From Burkholderiales bacterium (GTDB lineage: Bacteria > Pseudomonadota > Gammaproteobacteria > Burkholderiales > Burkholderiaceae_E): a DNA stretch of 64,000 nt. This document shows, piece after piece, positions 50,798-61,254 of the stretch. Position numbers and translations under genes: made by a program. The notes under the pieces were generated by a model. The model was not told the DNA's origin and searched no databases. It saw only the letters and a program-made list of their open reading frames with translations. Within the stretch, counting starts at the first letter, position 1. Every line of letters starts with the position of its first letter. Where the stretch lies: positions 1-64,000 of the forward strand of contig QEVL01000024.1 in NCBI GenBank assembly GCA_003577305.1. The letters run 5' to 3'.

Positions 50798-52039
50798 GTG
50801 AGCAGCGTCGCCAGTTCCGTGCTTCCGGCTGGGCTCGCGATTCGCGTGTTCGCCGCGTTCGCGAGCGGCTACTTCATGTCGTACGCGTTGCGCTCGGTCA
50901 ACGCGGTGATCGCTCCCGACCTGATCGCCGAGTTCGATCTGTCGAACTCGCAGCTCGGCTCGCTCTCGTCGGCCTATTTTTTCGCGTTCGCGGCGATGCA
51001 GATGCCGCTGGGCATCTGGCTCGATCGCTTCGGTTCGCGCCGCGTGGATGCGACGCTGCTGCTGGTGGCCGCCGCCGGTTGCGCGGTGTTCGCGCTGGCG
51101 CACAGCGTCACCGTGCTCTGGGTCGCGCGCGCGCTGATCGGCGTCGGCGTCTCGGGCGCGCTGATGTCTTCGCTGCGCGCCTTTCGCTTCTGGTACGTCG
51201 ATGCGCGCCAGCAGCAGCTGGCCGCGTGGATGCTGGTGGCCGGCACGCTGGGCGCGCTGCTCACCACGGTGCCGGTGCAGCTGGCGCTGCCGCTGATCGG
51301 ATGGCGCGGCGTGTTCTGGGTGGCCGCGGCGCTGCTGTGCGCGGCGAGCGCGGCGATCGCGCTGCAATTGCCCGGCGAGCCCGCGGGCGCCGCGCATCAC
51401 GACGATGCGCCCTGGTCGGCCTACCGGCAGGTGTTCGGCGAGCCGTATTTCTGGCGCTTCGGCCTGACTTCGCTCACGGTGCAGGCGAGCTTCATCGCGT
51501 TCCAGGGCCTGTGGATCGGCCCGTGGTTGCGCAAGGTGCTCGGCATGGACGCCGAGAGCGCCGCGCAGGCGCTGTTCGTCTTCAACCTGGTGCTGATGCT
51601 GGGCTACCTGGCGCTGGGCTGGGCGGTGCCGATGCTGGTGCGCCGCGGCTGGACCACCCTGCGCGTGGTGGCCGGCGGCGTCGCCGTCATGCTCGTGCTG
51701 GAGCTGGCGATCGCCCTCGCGCACGGCACGTCCGCCTGGCTGCTGTGGCTGCCGCTGGCGGTTGCGGCCACGGTGAACACGCTGTCGCAGACGCACGTGA
51801 GCCTGTCGTTTCCCGAGAAGCTCACCGGGCGCGCCTTCACCGCCTACAATCTGTTGACGATGACCGGAATGTTCCTCGCCCAGTGGCTGTTCGGCGTGGC
51901 GGTCGACCTCCTGGGCGACGGCGTCGAACACACCGAGCAGGGCTTTCGCAGCGCGATGCTGGCGTGGGTCGTGCTGCAGGGCGCCGCGCTTGCAGTGCTG
52001 GTCTTCTGGCGGGTGCGCCCGCCCAGGATGGCGACATGA
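50798..52039 (+). CDS. Major facilitator superfamily transporter
   Basis: 413 residues from GTG 50798. Twelve membrane segments; YFMSYALRSVNAVIAPDLIA and the motif GIWLDRFGSRRVDATLLL (A-like motif between segments 2 and 3) indicate a sugar-phosphate/anion-type MFS protein. Overlaps the acetyltransferase gene by four bases. Substrate not predictable. Confidence 0.87.
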   Translation: MSSVASSVLPAGLAIRVFAAFASGYFMSYALRSVNAVIAPDLIAEFDLSNSQLGSLSSAYFFAFAAMQMPLGIWLDRFGSRRVDATLLLVAAAGCAVFALAHSVTVLWVARALIGVGVSGALMSSLRAFRFWYVDARQQQLAAWMLVAGTLGALLTTVPVQLALPLIGWRGVFWVAAALLCAASAAIALQLPGEPAGAAHHDDAPWSAYRQVFGEPYFWRFGLTSLTVQASFIAFQGLWIGPWLRKVLGMDAESAAQALFVFNLVLMLGYLALGWAVPMLVRRGWTTLRVVAGGVAVMLVLELAIALAHGTSAWLLWLPLAVAATVNTLSQTHVSLSFPEKLTGRAFTAYNLLTMTGMFLAQWLFGVAVDLLGDGVEHTEQGFRSAMLAWVVLQGAALAVLVFWRVRPPRMAT

Positions 52040-52605
52040 GCGTGATCGATCCGCCGCAGCAGCCGGCGGCCGCGGCCCCGAAGAAGCCCCGCTGGCTCGA
52101 CGTGCGCTGCAAGACCCGCGGCGGCGTGCGCGTGCACATCCGGCCGCTGCGCGCCGACGATGCGGCGCACGAGCGCGCGTTCATCGACGGGCTGTCGCAG
52201 GCCTCGCTCGTGCAGCGCGTGCTCGGCGCGCTCGGCGAGGTCACCGACGAGCAGGTCGCGGAGCTCGTGAGGCCCGACTGGCCGCGCCGCCTTGCGTTGG
52301 CCGCGTTCGGCTGCGACGCGGCCGTCGGCGACGGAATCATCGGCGTGGCGCGCTTCGACGCCTCCGGACAGCCGGGCGCGGCCGAGTTCGCGATCGTGGT
52401 GGCCGACCGCTGGCAGCGGCGCGGCGTGGGCTACGCGCTGTTCGATCGACTGGTGCGCGCCGCGCGCATTGCCGGCTATCGCGAACTGGTGGGCACGACC
52501 TTCGCGACCAACCGCGAGATGATCGAGCTGGCGCGCTCGCACGACTTCGAGGTCGGGCCCGAAGACGGCGAACCGAGCCTGCGGCGACTGACGCTGCGCC
52601 TGTAG
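52036..52605 (+). CDS. GNAT-family acetyltransferase
   Basis: 189 residues from an ATG overlapping the MFS stop (ATGA). RVHIRPLRADDAAHERAFID opens the GNAT fold. AEFAIVVADRWQRRGVGYAL is the acetyl-CoA-binding motif (RxxGxG-like), and the fold ends with FATNREMIELARSHDFEVGP. It resembles the C-terminal domain of the Pat/YfiQ protein acetyltransferases; the N-terminal acyl-CoA synthetase part is absent. Confidence 0.82.
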   Translation: MSVIDPPQQPAAAAPKKPRWLDVRCKTRGGVRVHIRPLRADDAAHERAFIDGLSQASLVQRVLGALGEVTDEQVAELVRPDWPRRLALAAFGCDAAVGDGIIGVARFDASGQPGAAEFAIVVADRWQRRGVGYALFDRLVRAARIAGYRELVGTTFATNREMIELARSHDFEVGPEDGEPSLRRLTLRL

Positions 52606-52634
52606 GGCGCGGCGACGCGTGCGGCGCGGCGCGG

Positions 52635-53678
52635 CTACGCGGCGCCCAGGTCGCGGTCGAAGCGGATCACTTCGGCCGGCTGCGCGAAGGGTTCGCCGCG
52701 ATACAGCCCGTTGGCCAGGTTGTGCGGATGGCGCGCGGCCTCGGTGAAATCGAGCACCGGCGACAGGCAGGCGTCGTGGGCAGCCGACGCCTGCGCCCAC
52801 TCGTCGCGGCTGCGCGTGGCAAAGCGCGCGGCGAAGCGCTCGATCGTCGCCGGCCAGGTGGCGGGCCGATACTGGTCGCGCGGATCGATCTCGGCTTCGA
52901 GCCCCGTGACGGCCAGCAGCTGCGCATAGAACTTCGGCTCGAGCGCACCGGCAGCGACGAAGCGGCCGTCGGCACAGCGGTAGACGCGATAGAAGGGCAG
53001 CGCGCCGTCGAGGAGATTGTTCGCGCGTTCGAGGTTCCAGAGGCCGCCGGCCATCAGCCCGTAGACCATCGGCGTGAGCCCGACCGTGCCGGCGAGAATG
53101 CTGGTCTCGGCGACGCCGCCGCGCTGCGTGATCGAACGCTGCACGAGCTTGGCGAGCACGCCCACCAGCAGGTGCATCGCGCCGCCGCCGAAGTCGGCCA
53201 CCAGGTTCAGCGGCGGCACCGGCGCCTCGGGCGCGCCGATCGCGTTGAGCACGCCCGAGAGCGCGAGATAGTTGATGTCGTGGCCGGCACGCTGCGACAG
53301 CTCGCCGTCGCGGCCCCAGCCCGAGAGCCGGCCGACCACCAGCCGCGGATGCGCGTCGAGCAGCGCGGCGGGCGCCAGGCCCAGCCGCTCGAGCACGCCG
53401 GGGCGAAAGCCCTCGAGCAGCACGTCGGCGTTCGCGAGTTCGCGGCGCAGCGCGGCGAGCCCGTCGGGCTGCTTCAGGTCGACCGACAGCGCGCGCTTGC
53501 CCTGGTTGAGCAGGTCGTACTCGGGCTTCACGCCGATGCCCAGGCCGGGGTCGCTGGGCGGCGAGACGCGCAGCACGTCGGCGCCGAGCGAACGCAGCAG
53601 CTGGCCGGCGAACGGCACCGGGCCGATCGCGTGCAGTTCGACCACTTTGAGGCCGGAGAGCGGGGGCGTGGCGGTCAT
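52635..53678 (-). CDS. CaiB/BaiF family enzyme, alpha-methylacyl-CoA racemase-like
   Basis: 347 residues. LSGLKVVELHAIGPVPFAGQ, GADVLRVSPPSDPG, GKRALSVDLKQPDGLAALRR, ADVLLEGFRPGVLERLGL and GRLSGWGRDGELSQRAGHDI follow the family. The His-Asp of GHDINYLALSG and the Asp of LVADFGGGAM are the pair used by AMACR-type racemases. It would epimerise 2-methyl-branched acyl-CoA esters, useful in branched-chain or sterol-like degradation. Confidence 0.85.
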   Translation of the reverse strand: MTATPPLSGLKVVELHAIGPVPFAGQLLRSLGADVLRVSPPSDPGLGIGVKPEYDLLNQGKRALSVDLKQPDGLAALRRELANADVLLEGFRPGVLERLGLAPAALLDAHPRLVVGRLSGWGRDGELSQRAGHDINYLALSGVLNAIGAPEAPVPPLNLVADFGGGAMHLLVGVLAKLVQRSITQRGGVAETSILAGTVGLTPMVYGLMAGGLWNLERANNLLDGALPFYRVYRCADGRFVAAGALEPKFYAQLLAVTGLEAEIDPRDQYRPATWPATIERFAARFATRSRDEWAQASAAHDACLSPVLDFTEAARHPHNLANGLYRGEPFAQPAEVIRFDRDLGAA

Positions 53679-53715
53679 GGGGGCTTCCGGAGAGGGAAAA
53701 GAGGACGGAGCGAGA

Positions 53716-55242
53716 TCATCGCACTTCGTGGGCCGCGGCGGGGCGGGGAGCGTCGAGCGCGCGGCGGTAGGCCACCGCCTCCGCGGCGTGCCGGGCGCCG
53801 ATCGTGTCTTCGCCGTTCAGGTCGGCAATGGTGCGCGCCAGCTTGTGCGCGCGGTGCAGCGCGCGCGACGACCAGTGCTGCCGGTGCGCGACCTGGCGCA
53901 GCAGCGCGGCGGCGTCGTCGCGCAACGGGCAGTGGCGGTCGATCTCCGGGGGCCCGAGCTGCGCGTTCGGCTTGCCCTGGCGTGCCCGCTGGCGTTCGTG
54001 CGCGCGGGCCACGCGCTCGGCGATCGCGGCGCTGGGCTCGCCGTCGGCGCGCCGCATCAGGGTCGATTCGTCCACCGGCTGCACGCCGAGCAGCATGTCG
54101 ATGCGATCGAGCAGCGGCCCGGACAGCCGCGCCTGGTAGCGGCGCACCTGCTCGGGCGTGCAGCGGCAGCGCTCGTCGCCGAGGTAGCCGCAGGGGCAGG
54201 GGTTCATCGCCGCCACCAGCTGGAAGCGCGCCGGAAACTCGACCTGCCGCGCCGCGCGTGCGACCGCGATGCGACCGGTTTCGAGCGGCTCGCGCAGCGC
54301 TTCGAGCACCGCGCGCGAGAATTCGGGCAACTCGTCGAGGAACAGCACGCCGTGATGCGCGAGGCTGGCTTCGCCGGGCCTCGGGTTCGCGCCGCCGCCC
54401 ACGATGGCGGCGGCCGAGGCGCCGTGGTGCGGCGCGCGAAACGGCCGGCACCCCCAGTCGGCCGGCGCGAAGCGGCCCGCGAGACTGGCCAGCGCGGCGG
54501 TTTCCAGCGCCTCGTCGCGCGACAGCGGCGGCTGGATCGTGGGCAAGCGTTGCGCGAGCAGCGACTTGCCGGCGCCCGGCGGCCCGACCATCAGCAGGTT
54601 GTGTCCGCCAGCAGCGGCGATCTCCAGCGCCCGCTTCGCGCCGGCCTGTCCCTTGACGTCGGAGAAGTCGCCGCCGCCCGCCGGTGCCAGCGCCTGCGGA
54701 ACCGGCGCTATCCGCTCCAAGGGGCTGTTTCCAACGAAGTGTGCAGCCACTCCATTAAGGTCGACTGCCCCCAGCAGTCGTGCGTCGTCGACCAGCGCCG
54801 CTTCCGCGCCGTTGGCGGCCGGCAGCAGCAGCGTGCGCGGGCGCTCTGCGCGTGCGACTGCCAGCGCCATTGCGAGCGCCCCGCGAATCGGCCGGATTGC
54901 GCCTGTGAGTGAGAGCTCACCGACCAGTTCCAGCTCATCGAGCGGTTCGCTCGGCAACTGCCCGCTCGCCACGAGAATGCCGATCGCGATCGGCAGGTCG
55001 AAGCGGCCCGACTCCTTCGGCAGGTCGGCCGGCGCGAGGTTGACCGTGAGCCTGCGGTTCGGGAAGTCGAAGCCCGCGTGCAGCAGCGCAGCGCGCACCC
55101 GGTCGCGGCTCTCGCGGACTTCGGCTTCGGGCAGCCCGACGATGTGGAACGCCGGCAATCCGTTGCCCAGATGGACCTCGACGCGCACTTCGGGCGCGTG
55201 CAGCCCGAGCAGGGCGCGCGAGCGGACGACGGCGAGCGACAT
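53716..55242 (-). CDS. comM: ComM/YifB-family Mg-chelatase-like ATPase
   Basis: 508 residues from ATG 55242 (MSLAVVRSRALLGLHAPEVR). An N-terminal Lon-protease-like fold precedes the AAA+ domain with Walker A MVGPPGAGKSLLAQRLP, FRAPHHGASAAAIVGGG, Walker B GVLFLDELPEF, AAMNPCPCGYLGD and LLDRIDM. The Mg-chelatase C-terminal domain ends the protein. In naturally competent bacteria ComM is a branch-migration helicase for integrating foreign DNA, which fits a genome with many insertions. Confidence 0.93.
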   Translation of the reverse strand: MSLAVVRSRALLGLHAPEVRVEVHLGNGLPAFHIVGLPEAEVRESRDRVRAALLHAGFDFPNRRLTVNLAPADLPKESGRFDLPIAIGILVASGQLPSEPLDELELVGELSLTGAIRPIRGALAMALAVARAERPRTLLLPAANGAEAALVDDARLLGAVDLNGVAAHFVGNSPLERIAPVPQALAPAGGGDFSDVKGQAGAKRALEIAAAGGHNLLMVGPPGAGKSLLAQRLPTIQPPLSRDEALETAALASLAGRFAPADWGCRPFRAPHHGASAAAIVGGGANPRPGEASLAHHGVLFLDELPEFSRAVLEALREPLETGRIAVARAARQVEFPARFQLVAAMNPCPCGYLGDERCRCTPEQVRRYQARLSGPLLDRIDMLLGVQPVDESTLMRRADGEPSAAIAERVARAHERQRARQGKPNAQLGPPEIDRHCPLRDDAAALLRQVAHRQHWSSRALHRAHKLARTIADLNGEDTIGARHAAEAVAYRRALDAPRPAAAHEVR

Positions 55243-55386
55243 GGCAGCCGGGCGGTGACGGGCGGTTCGTGAAGACGCGACCAATCGAGTCTAGCGGCCG
55301 AATAACGCGGCCGTGCATGTCACGCCTAAACCGATGGTTCAGCCGATGCGCCGGTCGCGCATGCAGCGTTGAAGGGGCGGCAGGCC

Positions 55387-55617
55387 CTACGTACGCTCGG
55401 CCAGCAGTTTCTCGAGCTGTTCGACGCGCTGCTGCAGCCGCGCCAGGCGCTCGAGCTGGGCGTCGAACTCTTCGCGGGTGACCAGGTCGGCGCGCTGGAA
55501 GGCCTGCGCCAGCAGGGCCTTCACGTTGCGTTCGATGTCGGCGGCCGGGCCGTTGCGCAGCAACTCGGCCAGTCGCGACTGAAGCTCGGCGAGCAGTGAC
55601 GGGGGTGTGGCGCTCAT
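55387..55617 (-). CDS. ubiK: Ubiquinone biosynthesis accessory factor UbiK (BMFP family)
   Basis: 76 residues: LLAELQSRLAELLRNGPAAD, NVKALLAQAFQRADLVTREE, FDAQLERLARLQQRVEQLEK. An amphipathic helix is followed by the C-terminal coiled coil typical of the YqiC/UbiK family, which helps UbiJ in ubiquinone synthesis and binds membranes. Gap of 144 bases to comM. Confidence 0.87.
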   Translation of the reverse strand: MSATPPSLLAELQSRLAELLRNGPAADIERNVKALLAQAFQRADLVTREEFDAQLERLARLQQRVEQLEKLLAERT

Positions 55618-55701
55618 TGCGAATCGAGTCTAGCACGGGGGTCGCCGCGCCCCGCCGCGCCCCGCCTCGCGCGTCGCGCTGAGCGGCAGCACGCATGCGC
55701 C

Positions 55702-55716
55702 GCACCGGACCGGTGC
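55702..55716. promoter_or_regulatory. NtrC-like enhancer palindrome
   Basis: GCACC-GGACC-GGTGC, a perfect match to the GCACC-N5-GGTGC core of NtrC sites. It lies about 95 bases upstream of a sigma-54-like promoter; a half-site TGCACCA is at 55762-55768. Placement and spacing suit NtrC activation. Confidence 0.6.
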
Positions 55717-55810
55717 GCCCCGCGCCGTCGCACCGCGTTGGCGCAGCGCATGTCCGCAGGTTGCACCAATCTACCCCCGACCCGCCCCGCAGGGCCCGCG
55801 AACGGGCCGC

Positions 55811-55826
55811 TGGCACGGTCTGTGCA
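55811..55826 (+). promoter_or_regulatory. Sigma-54-like promoter of the glnK-amtB operon
   Basis: TGGCACGGTCTGTGCA matches the TGGCACR-N4-TTGCW consensus except G for the first T of the -12 element. The GG and GC dinucleotides are the required 12 bases apart. It lies 64 bases before the first gene of the operon. Confidence 0.6.
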
Positions 55827-55889
55827 TATCCGGTTCCAGCGGCCCCGACGGGGCCCGAAAACCCGAGCCTTCTGCGGAGCAAGCCGATC

Positions 55890-57033
<1,144 letters not shown>

Positions 57034-57064
57034 GCGCCCGGATCCGCACCACGGAGAACGTTCG

Positions 57065-58453
57065 ATGAAATCCCTGACCCGAATCATCGCGCTGTGCCTG
57101 GCGCTGTCGCTGGCGCCGCTCGCGGCGCTGGCCGGCGCGCCCGTTCCCGACAAGGGCGACGTCGCGTGGATGAGCGTCTCGACGCTGCTCGTCGTCATGA
57201 TGACGATCCCCGGCCTCGCGCTGTTCTATGGCGGGCTGGTGCGCACGAAGAACATGCTCTCGATCCTGATGCAGGTGCTGGTCGTGTTCTCGGTGATCGT
57301 CGTGCTGTGGTCGATCTACGGCTACTCGCTGGCGTTCGGCGGCGACGGATTGTTCTTCGGCAACCTGTCGAAGGTCTTCCTGAAGGGCGTCACGCCCGAT
57401 TCGGCGGCCGCGACCTTCAGCAAGGGCGTGGTCATCCCCGAGCTGTCGTTCGTCGCGTTCCAGGCCACGTTCGCCGCGATCACCTGCGCGCTGATCGTCG
57501 GGGCCTTCGCCGAGCGGGTGCGCTTCCCGGCGGTGCTGCTGTTCTCGGTGCTGTGGTTCACGTTCTGCTACGTGCCGATCGCCCACGCGGTCTGGTACTG
57601 GGCGGGTCCGGACGCGATCACCGACGCGAAGGCGCTCGAGGCGGTCACCGCGGCGGCGGGCTTCATGTGGGCCAGGGGTGCGCTGGACTTCGCCGGCGGC
57701 ACCGTGGTGCACATCAACGCCGGCGTGGCGGGCCTGGTCGGCGCCTGCGTGATCGGCAAGCGGATCGGCTACGGCCGTGAGTCGATGGCGCCGCACTCGC
57801 TGGTGATGACGATGATCGGCGCGTCGCTGCTGTGGGTGGGCTGGTTCGGCTTCAACGCGGGCTCGAACCTCGAAGCCAACGGGGTGGCCGCGCTCGCCTT
57901 CGTCAACACGCTGATCGCCACTGCCGCCGCCACCGTCTCGTGGACGCTCGGCGAGTGGATGGGCAAGGGCAAGCCGTCGATGCTGGGCGCGGCCTCGGGC
58001 GCCGTGGCGGGGCTGGTGGCGATCACGCCGGCCTGCGGCTTCGTCGGACCGATGGGCGCGCTGATCATCGGCCTGGTCGCCGGCGTCGTCTGCCTGTGGG
58101 GCGTCAACGGCCTGAAGCGGATGCTGGGTGCCGACGACTCGCTCGACGTGTTCGGCGTGCACGGGGTGGGCGGCATCACCGGTGCGCTGCTCACCGGCGT
58201 GTTCGCGGCGCCGTCGCTCGGCGGCACCGGCGTCTACGACTACGTCGCCAACGCGGTCGCGGCCGACTACTCGATCGCCAGCCAGGTCTGGGTGCAGCTG
58301 CAGGGCGTGCTGCTCACGATCGTCTGGTCCGGCGTCGTCGCGTTCCTCGCCTTCAAGCTGGTCGACCTGATGATCGGGCTGCGCGTGCCCGAAGAGGAAG
58401 AGCGCCAGGGGCTGGACATCAGCTCGCACGGCGAGACCGCCTACCACTACTGA
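57065..58453 (+). CDS. amtB: Ammonium transporter AmtB
   Basis: 462 residues from ATG 57065, with a signal peptide (IIALCLALSLAPLAALAGAP) and eleven membrane segments. The pore motifs are intact: FYGGLVRTKN, the first conserved His in DFAGGTVVHINAGVAG, GWFGFNAGSN, and the second His in DVFGVHGVGG. It lets ammonia in when nitrogen is scarce and is plugged by GlnK. A strong terminator follows. Confidence 0.96.
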   Translation: MKSLTRIIALCLALSLAPLAALAGAPVPDKGDVAWMSVSTLLVVMMTIPGLALFYGGLVRTKNMLSILMQVLVVFSVIVVLWSIYGYSLAFGGDGLFFGNLSKVFLKGVTPDSAAATFSKGVVIPELSFVAFQATFAAITCALIVGAFAERVRFPAVLLFSVLWFTFCYVPIAHAVWYWAGPDAITDAKALEAVTAAAGFMWARGALDFAGGTVVHINAGVAGLVGACVIGKRIGYGRESMAPHSLVMTMIGASLLWVGWFGFNAGSNLEANGVAALAFVNTLIATAAATVSWTLGEWMGKGKPSMLGAASGAVAGLVAITPACGFVGPMGALIIGLVAGVVCLWGVNGLKRMLGADDSLDVFGVHGVGGITGALLTGVFAAPSLGGTGVYDYVANAVAADYSIASQVWVQLQGVLLTIVWSGVVAFLAFKLVDLMIGLRVPEEEERQGLDISSHGETAYHY

Positions 58454-58495
58454 CCTCCACACCCCACCCTGCCGCGGACAGGGGCGGGACCGCGA

Positions 58496-58521
58496 CGGGG
58501 CGGGCCTTCGGGTCCGCCCCG
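58496..58521 (+). terminator. Intrinsic terminator after amtB
   Basis: An 11-bp stem (CGGGGCGGGCC / GGTCCGCCCCG, one G-T pair) closed by a TTCG tetraloop and followed by CTTTCGTTC. The T-run is short, but the very stable loop and position after the operon make it a good terminator. Confidence 0.75.
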
Positions 58522-58568
58522 CTTTCGTTCGGGCGCTACAATTCTCCGGTCGACCCGCCCGCGCTCCC

Positions 58569-59861
58569 ATGACCCCCCATCTCGTCACTGCGATGTCCGC
58601 CCCGCTGCAGGACTTCGAGCGCCGCATTCTCGATGCGACGCCGCGGATCGAGCGCTGGTTCCGCATGGAGTGGCAGGATCACACGCCGCCGTTCTATGCG
58701 TCGGTCGACCTGCGCAACGCCGGCTTCAAGCTCGCGCCGGTCGACACCAATCTCTTTCCGGGCGGCTTCAACAACCTGTCGGCGCAGATGATGCCGCTGG
58801 CGGTGCAGGCGGCGATGGCGGCGATCGAGAAGTACTGCCCCGAGGCGCGCAACCTGCTGCTGATTCCCGAGAATCACACCCGCAACACCCATTACCTGCA
58901 GAACGTGCAGCGGCTCTCGACGATCCTGCGCCAGACCGGGCTGAACGTGCGCTACGGCACGCTGAACCCCGGGATCCGCACGCCGACGAAGATCGAACTG
59001 CCCGACGGCCAGTCGATGACGGTCGAGCCGCTGGTGCGTCGCGGGCTGCGGGTGGGCCTCGAAGACTTCGATCCCTGCTCGATCCTGCTGAACAACGACC
59101 TGTCTTCGGGCATTCCCGAGGTGCTGAAAGACCTGCACGAGCAGGTGCTGCTGCCGCCGCTGCACGCCGGGTGGGCGGTGCGGCGAAAGTCGCAGCACTT
59201 CGGCGCCTACGCCGACGTGGCCAGGCGCTTCGCGCGGCAGTTCGACATGGACCCGTGGCTGATCAACCCGTACTTCGCGCGCTGCGGCAAGATCGACTTC
59301 CACGAGCGCGCGGGCGAAGACTGCCTGGCGGGCAACGTCGACGCGCTGCTCAGGCAGATCCGCGCGAAGTACCGCGAATACCGCATCGACGAGAAGCCCT
59401 TCGTGGTGGTCAAGGCCGACGCCGGCACCTACGGCATGGGCGTGATGTCGGTGCGCGACGCCGCCGAGGTGCGCGAACTGAACCGCAGGCAGCGCAACAA
59501 GATGGCGGTGGTCAAGGAGGGGCTCGAAGTGCACGAGGTGATCCTCCAGGAAGGCGTGCACAGCTTCGAGACGGTGAACGACGGCGTTGCCGAGCCGGTG
59601 GTCTACATGATCGACCGCTACGTGGTGGGCGGCTTCTACCGCGTGCACACGGGGCGCGGCAAGGACGAGAACCTGAACGCGCCGGGCATGCAGTTCGTGC
59701 CGCTGCCGTTCGCCGCGAGCTGCAACCTGCCCGACTGCAGCGCTTCGCTCGAGCACGCGTCGAACCGCTTCTACGTCTACGGCGTGGTCGCGCGGCTTGC
59801 GCTGCTGGCCGCCGCGATCGAGCTCGAGCAGACCGACCCCGACCAGTCGCGCTACGGCTGA
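58569..59861 (+). CDS. gshA: Glutamate-cysteine ligase (GshA, proteobacterial type)
   Basis: 430 residues from ATG 58569; ATG 58593 is an alternative. FYASVDLRNAGFKLAPVDTN, LFPGGFNNLS, IPENHTRNTHYLQNV, PFVVVKADAGTYGMGVMSV and GGFYRVHTGRGKDENLNAPG belong to the TIGR02049-type GshA, which has an ATP-grasp fold unlike the E. coli enzyme. It makes gamma-glutamylcysteine. gshB follows after 38 bases. Confidence 0.92.
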   Translation: MTPHLVTAMSAPLQDFERRILDATPRIERWFRMEWQDHTPPFYASVDLRNAGFKLAPVDTNLFPGGFNNLSAQMMPLAVQAAMAAIEKYCPEARNLLLIPENHTRNTHYLQNVQRLSTILRQTGLNVRYGTLNPGIRTPTKIELPDGQSMTVEPLVRRGLRVGLEDFDPCSILLNNDLSSGIPEVLKDLHEQVLLPPLHAGWAVRRKSQHFGAYADVARRFARQFDMDPWLINPYFARCGKIDFHERAGEDCLAGNVDALLRQIRAKYREYRIDEKPFVVVKADAGTYGMGVMSVRDAAEVRELNRRQRNKMAVVKEGLEVHEVILQEGVHSFETVNDGVAEPVVYMIDRYVVGGFYRVHTGRGKDENLNAPGMQFVPLPFAASCNLPDCSASLEHASNRFYVYGVVARLALLAAAIELEQTDPDQSRYG

Positions 59862-59899
59862 GCGCGGCCTTCGCCCAACCTTGCCGGGAGCCCGCGCCG

Positions 59900-60853
59900 A
59901 TGCGCCTGCTGGTGATCCTCGATCCGCTGCCCTCGATCAGGACGTACAAGGACTCCACCTACGCGATGATGGTCGAGGCCGCCGCGCGCGGGCACGAGCT
60001 GTTCGTGTGCGAGCAGAGCGCGCTGTCGCTCGCGCGCGGGCGCACGATGGCGCATGCCGCCGCGCTGCGCATCACCGACGCCACCGGCAGCGCCGCGTCG
60101 TGGTACGAAGAGGGCGAGCCGCGCAGCGAACCGGTGGCCGCGTTCGACGCGGTGCTGATGCGCAAGGACCCGCCGTTCGACATGGAGTACGTGTTCTCCA
60201 CCTACCTGCTCGAGCACGCGGTGCGCGAGGGCGCGCGGGTGTTCAACGACCCGCAGGCGATCCGCAACCACAACGAGAAGCTGGCGATCGCCGAGTTCGC
60301 GCAGTTCACGCCGCCCACGCTGGTCACGCGCTCGGCCGACGAGCTGCGCGCATTCGTCGACGAGCACGACGAGGCGGTGTTCAAGCTGCTCGACGGCATG
60401 GGCGGCACTTCGGTGTTTCGCGCCAAGCGCGGCGACCCGAACATCTCGGTGATCATCGAGACGCTGAACCGGTTCGGCGCGCGCTCGGTGATGGCGCAGC
60501 GCTTCATTCCCGAGATCAGCGACGGCGACAAGCGGGTGCTGCTGATCGGCGGGCAGGTGGTGCCGTACTGCCTGGCGCGCATTCCGAAGGGCGGCGAATT
60601 CCGCGGCAACCTCGCCGCCGGCGCGCGCGGCGTGGCGCTGCCGCTGTCGGCGCGCGACCGCGAGGTCGGCGAGGCGCTCGCACCGCAACTGGCCGCGCGC
60701 GGGCTGCTGCTGGTGGGCCTCGACCTGATCGGCGACTACGTCACCGAGATCAACGTCACCAGCCCCACCTGCTTCCAGGAGATTCGCCAGCAGACCGGCT
60801 ACGACGTCGCGAAGCTGTTCATCGACGCGCTCGAGGCGGCCTGCGTGCGATGA
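59900..60853 (+). CDS. gshB: Glutathione synthetase
   Basis: 317 residues. LLVILDPLPSIRTYKDSTYA, VLMRKDPPFDMEYVFSTYLL, FNDPQAIRNHNEKL, the ATP-grasp LLDGMGGTSVFRAKRGD, QRFIPEISDGDKRVLLIGG, GKGGEFRGN-like IPKGGEFRGNLAAGA and the C-terminal EINVTSPTCFQEI are diagnostic. It adds glycine to gamma-glutamylcysteine. Overlaps the next gene by four bases. Confidence 0.96.
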   Translation: MRLLVILDPLPSIRTYKDSTYAMMVEAAARGHELFVCEQSALSLARGRTMAHAAALRITDATGSAASWYEEGEPRSEPVAAFDAVLMRKDPPFDMEYVFSTYLLEHAVREGARVFNDPQAIRNHNEKLAIAEFAQFTPPTLVTRSADELRAFVDEHDEAVFKLLDGMGGTSVFRAKRGDPNISVIIETLNRFGARSVMAQRFIPEISDGDKRVLLIGGQVVPYCLARIPKGGEFRGNLAAGARGVALPLSARDREVGEALAPQLAARGLLLVGLDLIGDYVTEINVTSPTCFQEIRQQTGYDVAKLFIDALEAACVR

Positions 60854-61254
60854 TCGGGATCCTGGTCGTTTCGCACGAGCCGCTGGGCACCGCGCTGGTG
60901 CACTGTACGCGCCACGTCTACGGCCAGCTGCCGCAGCAGCTGGCGGCGCTCGACGTGATTCCCGACGAGGATCCGGCCGCCGCGCTCGATGCCGCCCGCG
61001 AACTGCTCGCGCGGATCAACGACGGCAGCGGCGCGCTGGTGCTCACCGACGTCTTCGGCGCCACGCCGTCGCGCGTCGCGATGGGGCTGGCGGTGCCGGG
61101 GCGCGTGCGGGTGCTGGCGGGCGTGAACCTGCCGATGCTGCTCAAGGCGATCTCGAACCGGCGCATGCCGGTCGACGCGCTGTGCGAGCTGCTCGTCGAG
61201 AGCGCCCGCAACGCGATCCGGCCCGCCGATTGCGAGCCCGATGCTCAGGGCTGA
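60850..61254 (+). CDS. PTS EIIA component, mannose family (regulatory)
   Basis: 134 residues from an ATG overlapping the gshB stop (ATGA). IGILVVSHEPLGTALVHCTR has the phosphorylatable His near residue 9, followed by LVLTDVFGATPSRVAMGLAV and LAGVNLPMLLKAI. No EIIB or EIIC genes are near. This points to a regulatory phosphorelay, as in other Betaproteobacteria, and not to sugar uptake. Overlaps ptsH by 14 bases. Confidence 0.9.
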   Translation: MIGILVVSHEPLGTALVHCTRHVYGQLPQQLAALDVIPDEDPAAALDAARELLARINDGSGALVLTDVFGATPSRVAMGLAVPGRVRVLAGVNLPMLLKAISNRRMPVDALCELLVESARNAIRPADCEPDAQG

